From assembly GCA_905250885.1 (NCBI GenBank), contig CAJNOQ010000877.1, positions 1 through 39,673 on the forward strand: a DNA stretch of 39,673 nucleotides, written 5' to 3'. Under the pieces are notes generated by a model. It did no database searches, was not told the DNA's origin, and saw only the letters and a list, made by a program, of their open reading frames with translations. Source of the DNA: Didymodactylos carnosus (Eukaryota > Rotifera > Eurotatoria > Philodinida > Philodinidae). Made by a program: the position numbers and the translations under genes. Positions 11,871 to 23,000 of the stretch are shown piece by piece (the first letter of the stretch is position 1; each line of letters opens with the position of its first letter).

Positions 11871-13737
11871 GGGGTGAATCAAGAACAATTTCGCGATCAT
11901 GCTTATATTTGTTGAATACCTTTTTTTAACCTTAGAGATCTTTTTGAGTGCATTGGCAGTCATATAGACAAGACTCTCATTGATACACTTGTGAAAAATT
12001 GGCTTAAAATGCTTCAAAGTATCGGACTTCCAGTGGTTTTACTGGCTCGCCGCACAGCTTTTCTTGATTCACCCCGGTTGGGGTGATTCAAGAAAACAAA
12101 TAGCTAAGTTTACAAGATTTCGAGTCGCATCAAAATAACTCGATTAGCCATGAGGACATAGTTGAAAATATGATAAGCAAAATCAAACTGATGAATCAAA
12201 ACAAGGCGATTTTCGCGAAGCATTGGGACTTCTCTGTCGTTCTTATCTGGAAAATTTCCCAGGTTCTGGCCTCGGGTGGGGATCCAAAATTTATTTTGGA
12301 CTCAAACCTGGCTATTTGGATGGGTCAGCCTGGCTATATTTGATGTCAACGCGTGGATCTTCATGCGTTCCCAGGCCTGGGCTTAAATGAGTTTCCACGC
12401 GTGTAATTAACGTAATTAGAAAAAATTATTTCTCCTTTCCAGCACCTCCTGTGGAGCTTCAGGACGTCACCCATGCGTTGTATCGTCTTGAATATCGCTT
12501 GCCGTTCACATACATACAATTTTGAATGCTTGCTAGGATTGAGATTCGAACATATACAACATACAGTACAGTATCATATCTACAGTAAATCCACCGAAAG
12601 GAACAGTGCCATATTCATCTCACCTTATTAAGCAACAAAAACTGCTATACAACAACACAATATAAAACTAAAGTTTCAGTACTTTTCTGGAAGCCACTAT
12701 AAAAAAATAGACTAATGTTAAATGTTTAAACCATACAGTTTAGTACTATTCAGTAGATTTGTGGAAGATCACGACTGGCCATTGGCATAATTCACAAACA
12801 AATGTCGATGATGATTGACTAAATTGACGACAAGGAAAACAGATAACACTATTACAACTTGCACAACTATAATATGTTGTCAAATAGGGTTGTATTTGCT
12901 TCATGCAAACACAACAATACATATTTGGGTGTTGCCCACAAGTTGCTGTTGAGATATTGACGAAACTGTGTATTTCACCTGGAAGTGGTGAGTAGTCTGT
13001 TGATGAAGTACTTGGAAATGAACTTGAGGGCAGATAGGAATTATATATTGAAAATGATGTTGGTTGTAACGGAAAAATGGTCGAGGATAAGGGAGTGATG
13101 ATTGGTTCATCTACAGGAATACGTTTACCTAATAAGTTTGAAACGGTTTTTTTTGGTTGTACGAGGCTTTTTTGCAGTTTTCTCCGTCAATTTTAACTTT
13201 CTTTTTTCGCTTTCTGCATCTATGACTTGAAGTCGATGTAACGTACCGACGCTTGTCAGACCTCGGTTTATCGAATAAATCGAGTTTTTTTAACATTATA
13301 TACAACTTGTTAACCAACTATCGAGAACTTGAACGGGCAATGCATCATTGCGTGCTTTTTCAAGTTTCATACTTTTCATTATCTTTAATTCGGATGACCA
13401 TCTCCTAATAAAACCGTAATACCAATCTTTACCTGGACCATTATCTGGAATATTTTCCTTTAATTCTGTCACCCCATGCCTGTCTACGTGGTTCTTGAAA
13501 CGGCCCACTTGAGGCGAATCAAGAATATCATTGTATTACTCTAGTTTAAACCGTCAAAGGGATCTCAGTCAGTTCTCATCGAACAATTCGGAATCTGCTT
13601 TCAACGTGTTCCTGAAACGATAAGGAGTCCAGTGGTGTGAAAATCTACTCAATTAGTGTTAATTATCCCTAAGATAATTGGATTTTAATAAAGTTAAAAA
13701 ATACGGTTTACTTTAAGGAGTATTCTTGATTCACCCC
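11871..13737. mobile_element. pogo-like element cluster with repeated terminal inverted repeats
   Basis: A 15-base terminal sequence, ggggtgaatcaagaa or near copies, occurs four times: forward at 11871-11885, inverted at 12061-12075, forward at 12080-12094 and inverted at 13723-13737. A fifth, degenerate forward copy (aggcgaatcaagaa) is at about 13512-13525. The pair 12080/13737 would enclose a 1.66 kb element containing the transposase remnant. The pairs 11871/12075 and 13512/13737 would each enclose about 205-226 bases, the size of short non-autonomous derivatives. The stretch between the body and the ends has no other gene. Confidence 0.7.
12746..13508 (-). pseudogene. pogo/Tigger-type transposase remnant lacking the DDE domain
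   Basis: The 5' part encodes NGPGKDWYYGFIRRW and RNDALPVQVLDSW, which match the CENP-B-type helix-turn-helix of pogo/Tigger/jerky transposases. After a frameshift at about 13310, LYIMLKKLDLFDKP is the lead-in to the DDE domain. The sequence then jumps straight to a basic stretch (RCRKRKKKVKIDG) without the roughly 200-residue catalytic core. After a second shift in an A run near 13145 it continues through LLGKRIPVDEPIITPL to a C-terminal cysteine-rich finger (CCVCMKQI, YYSCASCNS, ICFPCRQF, FVCELCQWPVV), ending at TAG 12748-12746. The first helix-turn-helix is also missing. It cannot be an active transposase. Confidence 0.72.
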
Positions 13738-14331
13738 ACTCAGAGCTATGTGTTTTCTTAAAAAGATTGATGGGGTTAAGCGCGATTAGTATGGTATGAA
13801 AGGCAGGAATGCCAATCAAGGAATTTATTTGATTAAGCACAAAAACAACAAATATTAAATATGTATTTCCAATATTCTGTCAGCCACCCAAAACTTAGGT
13901 GAGCTAAAAATCGATAGCATTTCAGTTGAGAATATCTCACCTTAAAGTTACTTGGAATAAATATTGTTCATAATTTAACATGAATGACAACACAGCTAGT
14001 AAATGCAAAATATTAGTGGGCACAATCTCAATAGTATTTGGAACTGCACCATTTTATCTTTAATTGCATCTAAATAAGATATGAGTAAGACCAGTTCTTG
14101 AATACGCATTCTTCATGATCCATTCCCACTTTACAATCACCCACTTTATGATCCATTCTTCAAAACACATCTATCTATTCTCGACAGTGTAACGCTTAGT
14201 CTATAGAATTGTAATGAAAGACTATAATTCGGATGTATCTTATAACAAAATAAACTAGAATGCAGTTGTGCTACGCACAAGTTGCGATGTCGACAGACAA
14301 TGTGGACACTTCCAACTATCAAACCTTACGG
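13738..14331. other. non-coding spacer
   Basis: No exon or repeat with defined ends recognised. It separates the pogo-like cluster from the next foldback element. Confidence 0.5.
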
Positions 14332-15187
14332 CACATATAGACCTTGTAGAACATACTTTCTTTTATCTAAAAACTATTATGGAAAAATTTTGTGTTGTCT
14401 CAGGCGGCTTCTGGAAACGGTTCTTTACGGAAAAGCCAGGGTTTTTGGAAAACCGTTCACGTAGACCAAGTCTTTGACGACGAAGCCTTGGCCTTTTCTG
14501 CATTTGTATCAAAAAAGCATGGCTTACAAATGTATAAGATCACCAATACATGCCCACTAACTTTAGGGTTTTCCAGAGGTATTCTAGAAACAACATATAC
14601 TCAATTTTATCTGTGCTAGGTAGTATTTTTTGTAGTAGAAATTAGTAAGAACATTCCTTTATTTCCAAAGCTTTCTAGAAAACGTTTCAAAAACCAACGT
14701 ACTTTCTATTGGTTTTTAAAACTATTATGGAAGTTCATGGTCTAGCACAGATAAAATTGAGTATAGGTTGATCTCTGAAGCAGTATGAGACAATTTTGAC
14801 TCAGTTATCAATTTTTTAATTTTCGGTGAAAATGGTGAAAAATGGATTATTTCGTCAAGTAATGTTTTCACTAGGTTTTTGGGCTTTTGCGAAAAACAAA
14901 CATTCCCATAAGATTCAGCGTCGACAATAACCTATGTTCCATGTGCTTTGAAAGTTCCCAAACATGAATTTTAGCCGTAGGTAGGTCTTCGGAAGCCATG
15001 CTTTTTTGATACGGGTACAGAAAAGGCCAAGGCTTCGTCGTCAAAGGCTGGGTCTACGTGAACGGTTTTCCAGAAACCCTGGCTTTTCCGTAAAGAACCG
15101 TTTCCAGAAGCCGCCTGAGACAACACAAAATTTTTCCACAATAGTTTTTAGATAAAAGAAAGTAGGTTCTACAAGGCCTATATGGTT
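14332..15187. repeat. foldback element with nested inverted repeats
   Basis: The outer arms, about 14332-14526 and 14993-15187, are near-complementary over about 195 bases. For example, GTGTTGTCTCAGGCGGCTTC on the left is matched by its complement at about 15104-15125. A second, inner pair lies between them: ACTCAATTTTATCTGTGCTAG at about 14600-14620, complement at 14741-14760. The phrase AAAACTATTATGGAA also occurs directly in the left arm and beside the inner right arm. The arms contain open frames in several phases, which is a by-product of the symmetry; no transposase is recognised. Confidence 0.85.
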
Positions 15188-15583
15188 GTTTGGCTTCAAT
15201 GTCTAAGACTGTTCTAAGAAAAAACTCCAGCGCTCAAAAACCGGCTTTCTGGAATCCCATTATGAAGTACGGTAGTCGCAAAACTGATAATGCCATTAGA
15301 TTCAGCATGATAGAAAACCTCTAAGATCCAGCTCCGAACCTATCTTCAATAAATTAGAGAATATAGTGAAAGTAAAAGATTGTCTTATTGAGTGGAGTCG
15401 TCATGGTCTTTGATACCCCTTATCATCCAAAACCATTGGCTTTAAAGACTTTTTTTTATAGACAAAGTCAAATGTTTAGAAATAGCAAAAAATGTTCGCA
15501 TATATTCTAACATTTATACATCTGAAAAAATTGTACAAAAAACCACAACAGTAACGGAGAACAAATTCACACGGACACATACG
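15188..15583. other. 3' flank of the chitin synthase gene
   Basis: AT-rich non-coding sequence immediately downstream of the chitin synthase stop codon on the minus strand. It should contain the 3' UTR and polyadenylation site; no canonical signal stands out enough to assign. Confidence 0.4.
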
Positions 15584-17086
15584 TCACAATTGTTCACTAT
15601 GTCGTTGTTTTGATTTTTTTTTTTGTTTTCTGGATGGTTGTTTTAGCTCATTGTGTATTTGATATTCTTGTTGATGATTATTTTCTGTATTATTATTTGT
15701 ATTTACATTATTTATAGAATTTTTTACTGTCAATATACTTGATGATCGTCGATTTTTTTGATTTTGTTGTTGAGAATGTCGTTCAAGTTGCATCTGTTGT
15801 TGTTGAAATACATCTGTTAGTTTTGCACGCTGTTTATTATGTTTCAATTGATTATTTTTTCCTTGTGATAATGCTTGCCAACGACTTCGGAATACATGAT
15901 CTAATGATTTATTATATAGATGTTTTTTATTTGATTGTTGCCGACGTTTTATTGCCTCATAATTTGATCCATATGTTTTTACCGAGCTAGCATAGCCATT
16001 AAAACCGTACACTTGACTCATATCACTATGATCCGTGTCTAGATTACGTTGCATATCATTCACCTTAGCATCTGTGGATGTTAAACCGCTCCATTGTTGG
16101 GATGTAGCTGATCTTGCCGCTCCATTTTTCCATTTTGATCGATAGATAAGCCCCGTTGTTGATAAATCTGGTTCTGATGGTTGCCGTCCTTCGTGTTCAT
16201 CACCTTCATCATAGTCAGGCTCAGGTAGTTCTTCGTCATTGAAACCTTTTAATTGTTGTAATACTTTTACTTGTTCAACGGCTTCTTCAACATTATCAGA
16301 TAGATCAACATTTTTTCGTGGACATAATTTTAAATCAGTCGATGCTAATAAATGTAATAGGGTACCATAACGATGCCATAACATGGAAATAAATTGAACT
16401 AACAAAATACTTGCAAAAAAGAGCAGAAACAAAAATCCAAGTGGTTCAAATCGTAATGAATCATAATTCAATCTCTTAATAGGTATATAAACATAATCAC
16501 GTACTTTTGATTGAACTAATTGAAAATGAAATATAATAACTATCCATAGTGTATTTAACATGAAAAAACTAAAACATCCATTATTTCTTAATGCTTTTAA
16601 ATCGCGTGCAACAATTTTTTGATGTTCTTTATCTTCTACTAATGGATAGAGATAACGTTCAATAACTTGTTGAAAAAATTGAATTTCTTTAGGATCAAGT
16701 GATTCAATATCAGAATCTTTTAATGATTTATGAAATATCCATGCTGGATTAACTAATTCATCACGTTTTATCATTTGTCTATCGTCACTATATAATCCAG
16801 ATTGTGAATGACTTACACCTGCATACGAGTGTGGATGTATTATTTGACCATATGATGTTTTATTTAAACCACGATAAATAAGTTGTTGTTGATTGTGTAA
16901 ATCAAATGGATAACTGGACCGTGTTAAAGGTTGACCAGTAGTTGTTGGCAATTGAACAAGACCATATTTTGTTTCTAAATCTGATGGTAAATCATTACGC
17001 AGATTCGGTGTTGCATGTGTATTTTGCTCATTAGGAGGATATAAACCAGTGGTAGCCACCGCATCCATTTCTTCCTCCAAACGACT
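15584..17086 (-). CDS. C-terminal exon 39 of the chitin synthase gene
   Basis: The largest exon, 500 codons, spliced after GGTTGAAAAA-side exon 38 at an ATTTAG acceptor. It opens with a helical SRLEEEMDA segment, then about 160 polar residues. Two membrane helices follow: [14 protein letters not shown], and [20 protein letters not shown] about 45 residues later. After an acidic stretch the end is a Gln/Asn/Lys-rich tail with coiled-coil-like LQQLKG and [16 protein letters not shown], ending KQRHSEQL. The two C-terminal helices are a usual feature of animal chitin synthases; the tail is low complexity and probably poorly conserved. Confidence 0.9.
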   Translation of the reverse strand, partial: SRLEEEMDAVATTGLYPPNEQNTHATPNLRNDLPSDLETKYGLVQLPTTTGQPLTRSSYPFDLHNQQQLIYRGLNKTSYGQIIHPHSYAGVSHSQSGLYSDDRQMIKRDELVNPAWIFHKSLKDSDIESLDPKEIQFFQQVIERYLYPLVEDKEHQKIVARDLKALRNNGCFSFFMLNTLWIVIIFHFQLVQSKVRDYVYIPIKRLNYDSLRFEPLGFLFLLFFASILLVQFISMLWHRYGTLLHLLASTDLKLCPRKNVDLSDNVEEAVEQVKVLQQLKGFNDEELPEPDYDEGDEHEGRQPSEPDLSTTGLIYRSKWKNGAARSATSQQWSGLTSTDAKVNDMQRNLDTDHSDMSQVYGFNGYASSVKTYGSNYEAIKRRQQSNKKHLYNKSLDHVFRSRWQALSQGKNNQLKHNKQRAKLTDVFQQQQMQLERHSQQQNQKNRRSSSILTVKNSINNVNTNNNTENNHQQEYQIHNELKQPSRKQKKKSKQRHSEQL

Positions 17087-20000
17087 CTAAATAAATTAAA
17101 CATCATCTAAGTATAGTAATACTAATGTTTTTAAAAATACTCACTTTTTCAAGCCGTTCAACAGCACCAAGTATTTGTTGTAGAAGCACACTATTCATTG
17201 AACTTCTATCGACACCTAACCATTTTCTTGCAAATGATCGAACACGTTCATCATATTTTTTAACATTAAAATTAACAAATAATTGACTAAGAAATCCTGC
17301 TGATTTCTTTTTCGCTTGTGTCAGTTCTTGTAAACGAGCCTTTTCTATTTCTTCTTTACTTTGATTTTTCTTTTGTTTTGGTGCCTCTCTTGTACCCCAT
17401 GAAACAATATTTAAATTGCAGAGAGAATAGATTAATAAAAATAAATAACCGGATGGTATACATAAAAAGTAAAGTAAACCAGGAACAATGCACCAGAATT
17501 CTTGTGGATGCATACATGCAGCAATGAAAAATATGGAAAATAATAACATTAGAAACACAGCATTCGGTGATGTCCATGAATCTTCAGCAATTTGTATTGT
17601 AGTACCTACAATAACGGCCATCATTATAACAGCATAGACAGCCGATAAAAATGCTGCTGCTCGAATTTGAAAATCAGTTGTTGTATGAAAACAAATAATT
17701 AAATAGAGAAATGCTGGCAAAACAGACATAATCATCGATTGCCAAAGTGTTGTACCTGTAAGATAGACAAATAATTCACGTAAAAGTCTATTGTCAGTTT
17801 AATTTTATCTTTTTTTTACTTACCAAAACATGCATTAAATGCACCTAAAATACGGATAAAAAGAAAACAACTTTGCAATTGTTCTAATTTATACTGTATT
17901 CTTACCAGTGATCATCAAAAGGACAGTTGCTGGTCCAAGAACAGTTGACACCATTAGAAATAGTTGATAAACAATATATAAATAAGATATACTATCATTT
18001 ACAAGCACAATATGTTTATATTCACATAAAAAGTCCATTATATTCGCGATTGTTGATGGTACCCATCGTCGACGTTGATTAAAAAATTCCTATGAAATAC
18101 AATAATTAGTTACTTCATAATTTGAGCTCAATAAAATAATATTCACATGAAATGATTCTGGAGCATATGTTAAAGCATCACTTGCAGCACAATATTCAAC
18201 ACGATATCCTTCTTGTAATAATAACGTACATAACCATCGATCTTCGCCTAAAATTATGTTAAAGATAGTTGTTTTAACTCTGAAAAACTTGTCTCAAATG
18301 ATTACCCTGATCATATTGCACGTAATGTCTTGCTTCTGATGATTTGGTACAGTATGTTCTTAAAACGTGATCATCCATGAGTGAAGAACCACGAAATAAT
18401 GAAAAACATCCTGGACTACACATAACACAACCTATATTATATGAAAAAATAGTTAGATTTTCAAATAAATCAATAAAACATATGTAAATTTAGAACCTAG
18501 TATATGTTCAGCTGCTTTTTGAAGCCAATGTCCAATGGCATATTCAAATTTTTGATACCAAACAACCGGACCTACAAATACCGATAATAATAAACGATGA
18601 TGAAGAACAATGTGATCATTTTTTTTGTAATTACCATCACCGATTGGATGAATGCGTCCACAAGCTGCACCAACTTTCTTGTTCTTTTTCATACGATCAA
18701 CTAGTAGACGAACAGCTTCGGGTCGAAAATCGACATCTCCATCAAGGGCTAATAAATACGTATTTTCAGCCTATATAAGAAAATAGTACACTCTACATAT
18801 GACTCACAGAAAACATGAAACTCATACTTTTATTCGTAGTTTATTATCCATATTATTCAATAAATTTCCAAATCCTTTAAATATTTTTGATTTATTTTTA
18901 GACGAGTCTTTCTTTCGTTTTTTCTTATACAATTTTTCAATAATATTCAAATCGCCAAACAGACGATAACCCAGTAAATAATACATGTACATAACCTTAG
19001 AGCACATAGATATCAATTATATTCTCATTATATTCATAAGATTTGTTATTCCTACCTGACTCCACCGTTTTTTATGACGTATTTTTGTTTTATCTTTAAT
19101 ATGTGCAATTAAGAAATTTCCTCCAGGCAACACCCACGTTAAACGTCCACCATAAGGAGTTGGAGTTTTAAACGGTGGTGGAATTTTCATTGGACATTCA
19201 TGCACAGCTCTAATATATATATCATGATAAAGTTAAAATAGTTATAATTAGAATAGTTTTTATCTCACGTACGTTGCTGCTCTATCAATGACACTCAAAA
19301 GTTGTTGAACAAATTTATTGGGTACTTGTTCATTATTTTCATCTTCTTCTGTTGCATCATCAAAGAATATATGTCCTATAATACGAAAATTGAATATTAA
19401 TTCAGTCATTTTTTCTTACTTTCTGCTACTTTACCTTCGTATTCATAATAATCAGGATCTTTTATTTTGAATACATCTTGAGCTTTTCGTCTAGCACTTT
19501 GATCAATATCCAATCTAATAAAAAATATTATCGGTTAAATGTTTTCGTTGAACTGAAGAAAAAATAATATTTACCTCATAATTGATTTTAATAACTGTAA
19601 CATTTCTGTTTCTGTTTCATGCCACATCGTTGCACAAGAATAAATTATTGTAGGAACACCTTGACTTAGCTTTTTCTCAAGTGATAATTCTTCAAAACTT
19701 TGTGAATCAGCATCAGTTGGAAATTCGCCTTGATCTTCAAATGTACCAACAGTCAAAGGTATTTCATCTTTTTCATTACGACGTCTATTCATCATTAATG
19801 ATTGTTCTAGTAATGTTGCACAATAGCGTGGTGAAACAAAGAGCCTAGAAAAATTTATAAGTATATTTTTTAACAATATGATATATTATCAATAACAGTA
19901 CCGTTCTGTAAATGCCAAACGTTGACTTTTTCCAAACCATATATGACCACCGATCCACAATTCTGATAACCACCATAACGCTAAACCTAAAATGTAATTT

Positions 20001-23000
20001 TATAAAAAAATAAACATGATCACAATTTTTCTATTTATTTTTAAAATTACTTACCGCAAACAACTTGCCATTTAAATGACTCTTTTGCAAAATCTTCATA
20101 ACAACTCCAATAGATGAAACCATCGATGAATACTGTTGATTTTGGAAAAAATTCACACAATGCAAGTAAAATTGTTAGAACAACTGGTGTTACTAATGTA
20201 ATGGGTAATGCAAAACATATACGTTGCATACATAGTTTACAAGCTAAACGACCCATGTAAAAACATAGAGCATCGGAGATAACTTTTAATATCATTGGTG
20301 TTAAGTAAGTTAGCCAACGATCTTTATAAGTTAATTCTTGTGTTTCTTCTTCACCAGCGTAAGGTAAGGGTGGCGCAGGTAATTGAGCGCCATTATAATT
20401 TTGTGGCATTAATGGATCATTCATTTGAGCGCCATTAAAAAGATTGTCTATTCCTCCTGCATTAACAATATTTTCTTGTCGTTTAAATCGATGATGAGTT
20501 TGATTAACTGGCTTCAGATAAAAGTGATGATTTTTAAATAAATGATCGAGTAGCACGTTAGAATATTCTGTTGATAATCCAAGTAGGGGTGTTGGAATGT
20601 TTCGACGCAAACGATTTCCACCTATATCAGTTCCCACAGGTATACCAGCTAAACTCTCTGGTGATTGTGACATATCTGCTGATAACAGACTCGATGATGT
20701 CCATGGATCTTTATTAGAAAGTAGTAGTGGATCCTGCATTTGTTCTTTATTCGTATGAAATACAACCGATGTATTAAATATACCATGATGAAATAAATAA
20801 GCAAATAAAATTGTGACAAGAATTTTCCAAAATGTAATTATTAAACATGTTTTTGATCGTGTGGCAATTATATTTTCTTTTAATAATTTCATATTTACCA
20901 CTGTTTTTCCACCAAATTTTATATCACGATCAACAAAATTTTCCCACCTATAAACACATGAGACTTATGCTAAATTTGAAATCGTTCATAGAACATACTT
21001 ACCATGTCAGTGAAACTAAGATTAATGCAACAGGTAATTCCCATTCGATATGAAAACTGGCCAAGATTGTTTGTAAATTATGATCAATTGAACTCATATT
21101 CAATGTTTTACCTCCAATAGATGCTGATGAATCAAGTGATGCTGATAAATCACTATACAAGTCTCCAGATGCATCAAGTATATCGTCTCGTTTATGTCGT
21201 TTGAATGATAACACTGTACTACTATCAATTGTACTTGTCGAAAATAAATTCAAACGACTTTCACTTGCAATTATATTTGGATCAACTTTTAGAAATCTTG
21301 ATGCCAGAGCAATACCAACGCATGAACATTGCATGGCAAAAGCAAAAAAATCCATCATAAATAATAGACTTCGTCTTAGCATACTTGTATTAGTTTTACT
21401 CAAAAATAATTTTAAAAATGCTGGTATAATACAAACAGCATTCATTATTAATAGACTTCGAGCAGCATCTAATTTAGGTAAAATATGAAAGACAAATATG
21501 GCTATACCAAAACTGTGGAGTGTTTCAATAAAAAATACTATTGTAAATATTTTCACTGTTGGCCAAGGTTTATTACCGAATAAGCATTTTCCAAGACTAT
21601 CGATAAATGTGAACACATAAGGTGCACAAACAGCTGTCAATAACATCCACACCCACCTTTCACGGTAGGGACTCTATAAGAATAGTAGAAACTATAATTT
21701 AATATTATATAGAATCTAATGTTAAAACATACCTCTTGAACTTTTGCGACAGAATTTGTCATTAAAAGCAATGTTCCTTTACTGACTAATGCTGATAATA
21801 ATACACCAATATTTAGAACAACGTATGTTGCTATCTTCAACATACGCATTGATAAACGATAACAATGAACTGTTTTTTCATATGCTTCATGAACATCTAT
21901 AGTGCGTGCACAATCCCAAGCATCGTTCAATGGATCTTTTCTGAAATAATTAAAAAAAAGATATTCATTATTTTTCAAAAAATTAATAAAATTTTAATTT
22001 TAATTTACTCATCATCAGTATCGACTAATTTTTCTTCATCATCATTATCTTTGTGGTAACCGAGACTATATGTTGAACTATCTAAGTCTTTTTTTTTCTT
22101 AAATTGACTATCTTTAAATTTTTTACGCTGAATCATTAATATTTTTTTCACAATTTCTCGTTTTTGTTTATTCAATCCATCGTTTTCATTTAAATTTGAC
22201 AATAGTGCATCAGCAGTGTCTGGATTTTTATTGTGTTGTCTTTCCCATGCCCATTCTGAAAAACAATGAAAACGTTTTGTTTTTTTTTAATTTTTACTAA
22301 ACGGTATGCTATGTTACCTTTCATGAATAAATCTCCACTCATTGCTGCAACGCTTGTTTCTTTCACTAATTGTTGAGCATCATCTGCTTTTAATCTTGGT
22401 GCTATTGGAACACTTGAAGCAAGTGCCGCTGTAGCAATTGTAGATGTTTCTGCTAATGTTTGTTTAAAATGTGGTACACCGGCACCTGAATCAACATTTG
22501 TTTGCATTGTTGATGATTTTGTATTGGGAATAAATTCATCTTGAACAAGTATGCGAACTTCACGTTCCGATAAACCTTCAATACTTGATTTAAAATCATC
22601 TGGTGTTGTTGTTTCACCACCGGCCATAGCCATTGAATGTCGTTGAAATCGATTTGTTGACATTATTCGGCCTCTTGTTGATTCAAGTTCATCAAGATCT
22701 TCTTTTTTCAATAATTGTAATTTCTATAACAGATATCATAATTATCTCAAATAAAAAGTAAATATATCATCTATACACATACTTTAGCCAACTTGAGCAT
22801 TTCTTGATATTCTTGTTCACTCGCTGGTGTTGTTGTTTCATCTGTTGTAGATGATCGTGGAACAGTTGTTGTACTTGATTGAATACATTTTTTATCTTTT
22901 GCACTTTTCTTAACAAAATGATGATCTCTAGATGAACGTGGCTGTTGTTTATTGGGTGGTTGAATATCTCGCGTTGAAATCTATAATAATCATTAAAAAA

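Noticed and set aside
12236..12420. Less AT-rich stretch with CCAGGTTCTGG and CCCAGGCCTGGG palindromes
   Set aside because: Short palindromes only, and the ACGCGTGGA/TCCACGCGT pair is brief. I could not define an element or a coding frame.
14268..14619. Three overlapping plus-strand frames
   Set aside because: They run through the left arm of the foldback element and reflect its base composition and symmetry.
17318..17577. Frames on both strands within exon 38
   Set aside because: They overlap the well-supported chitin synthase exon in other frames.
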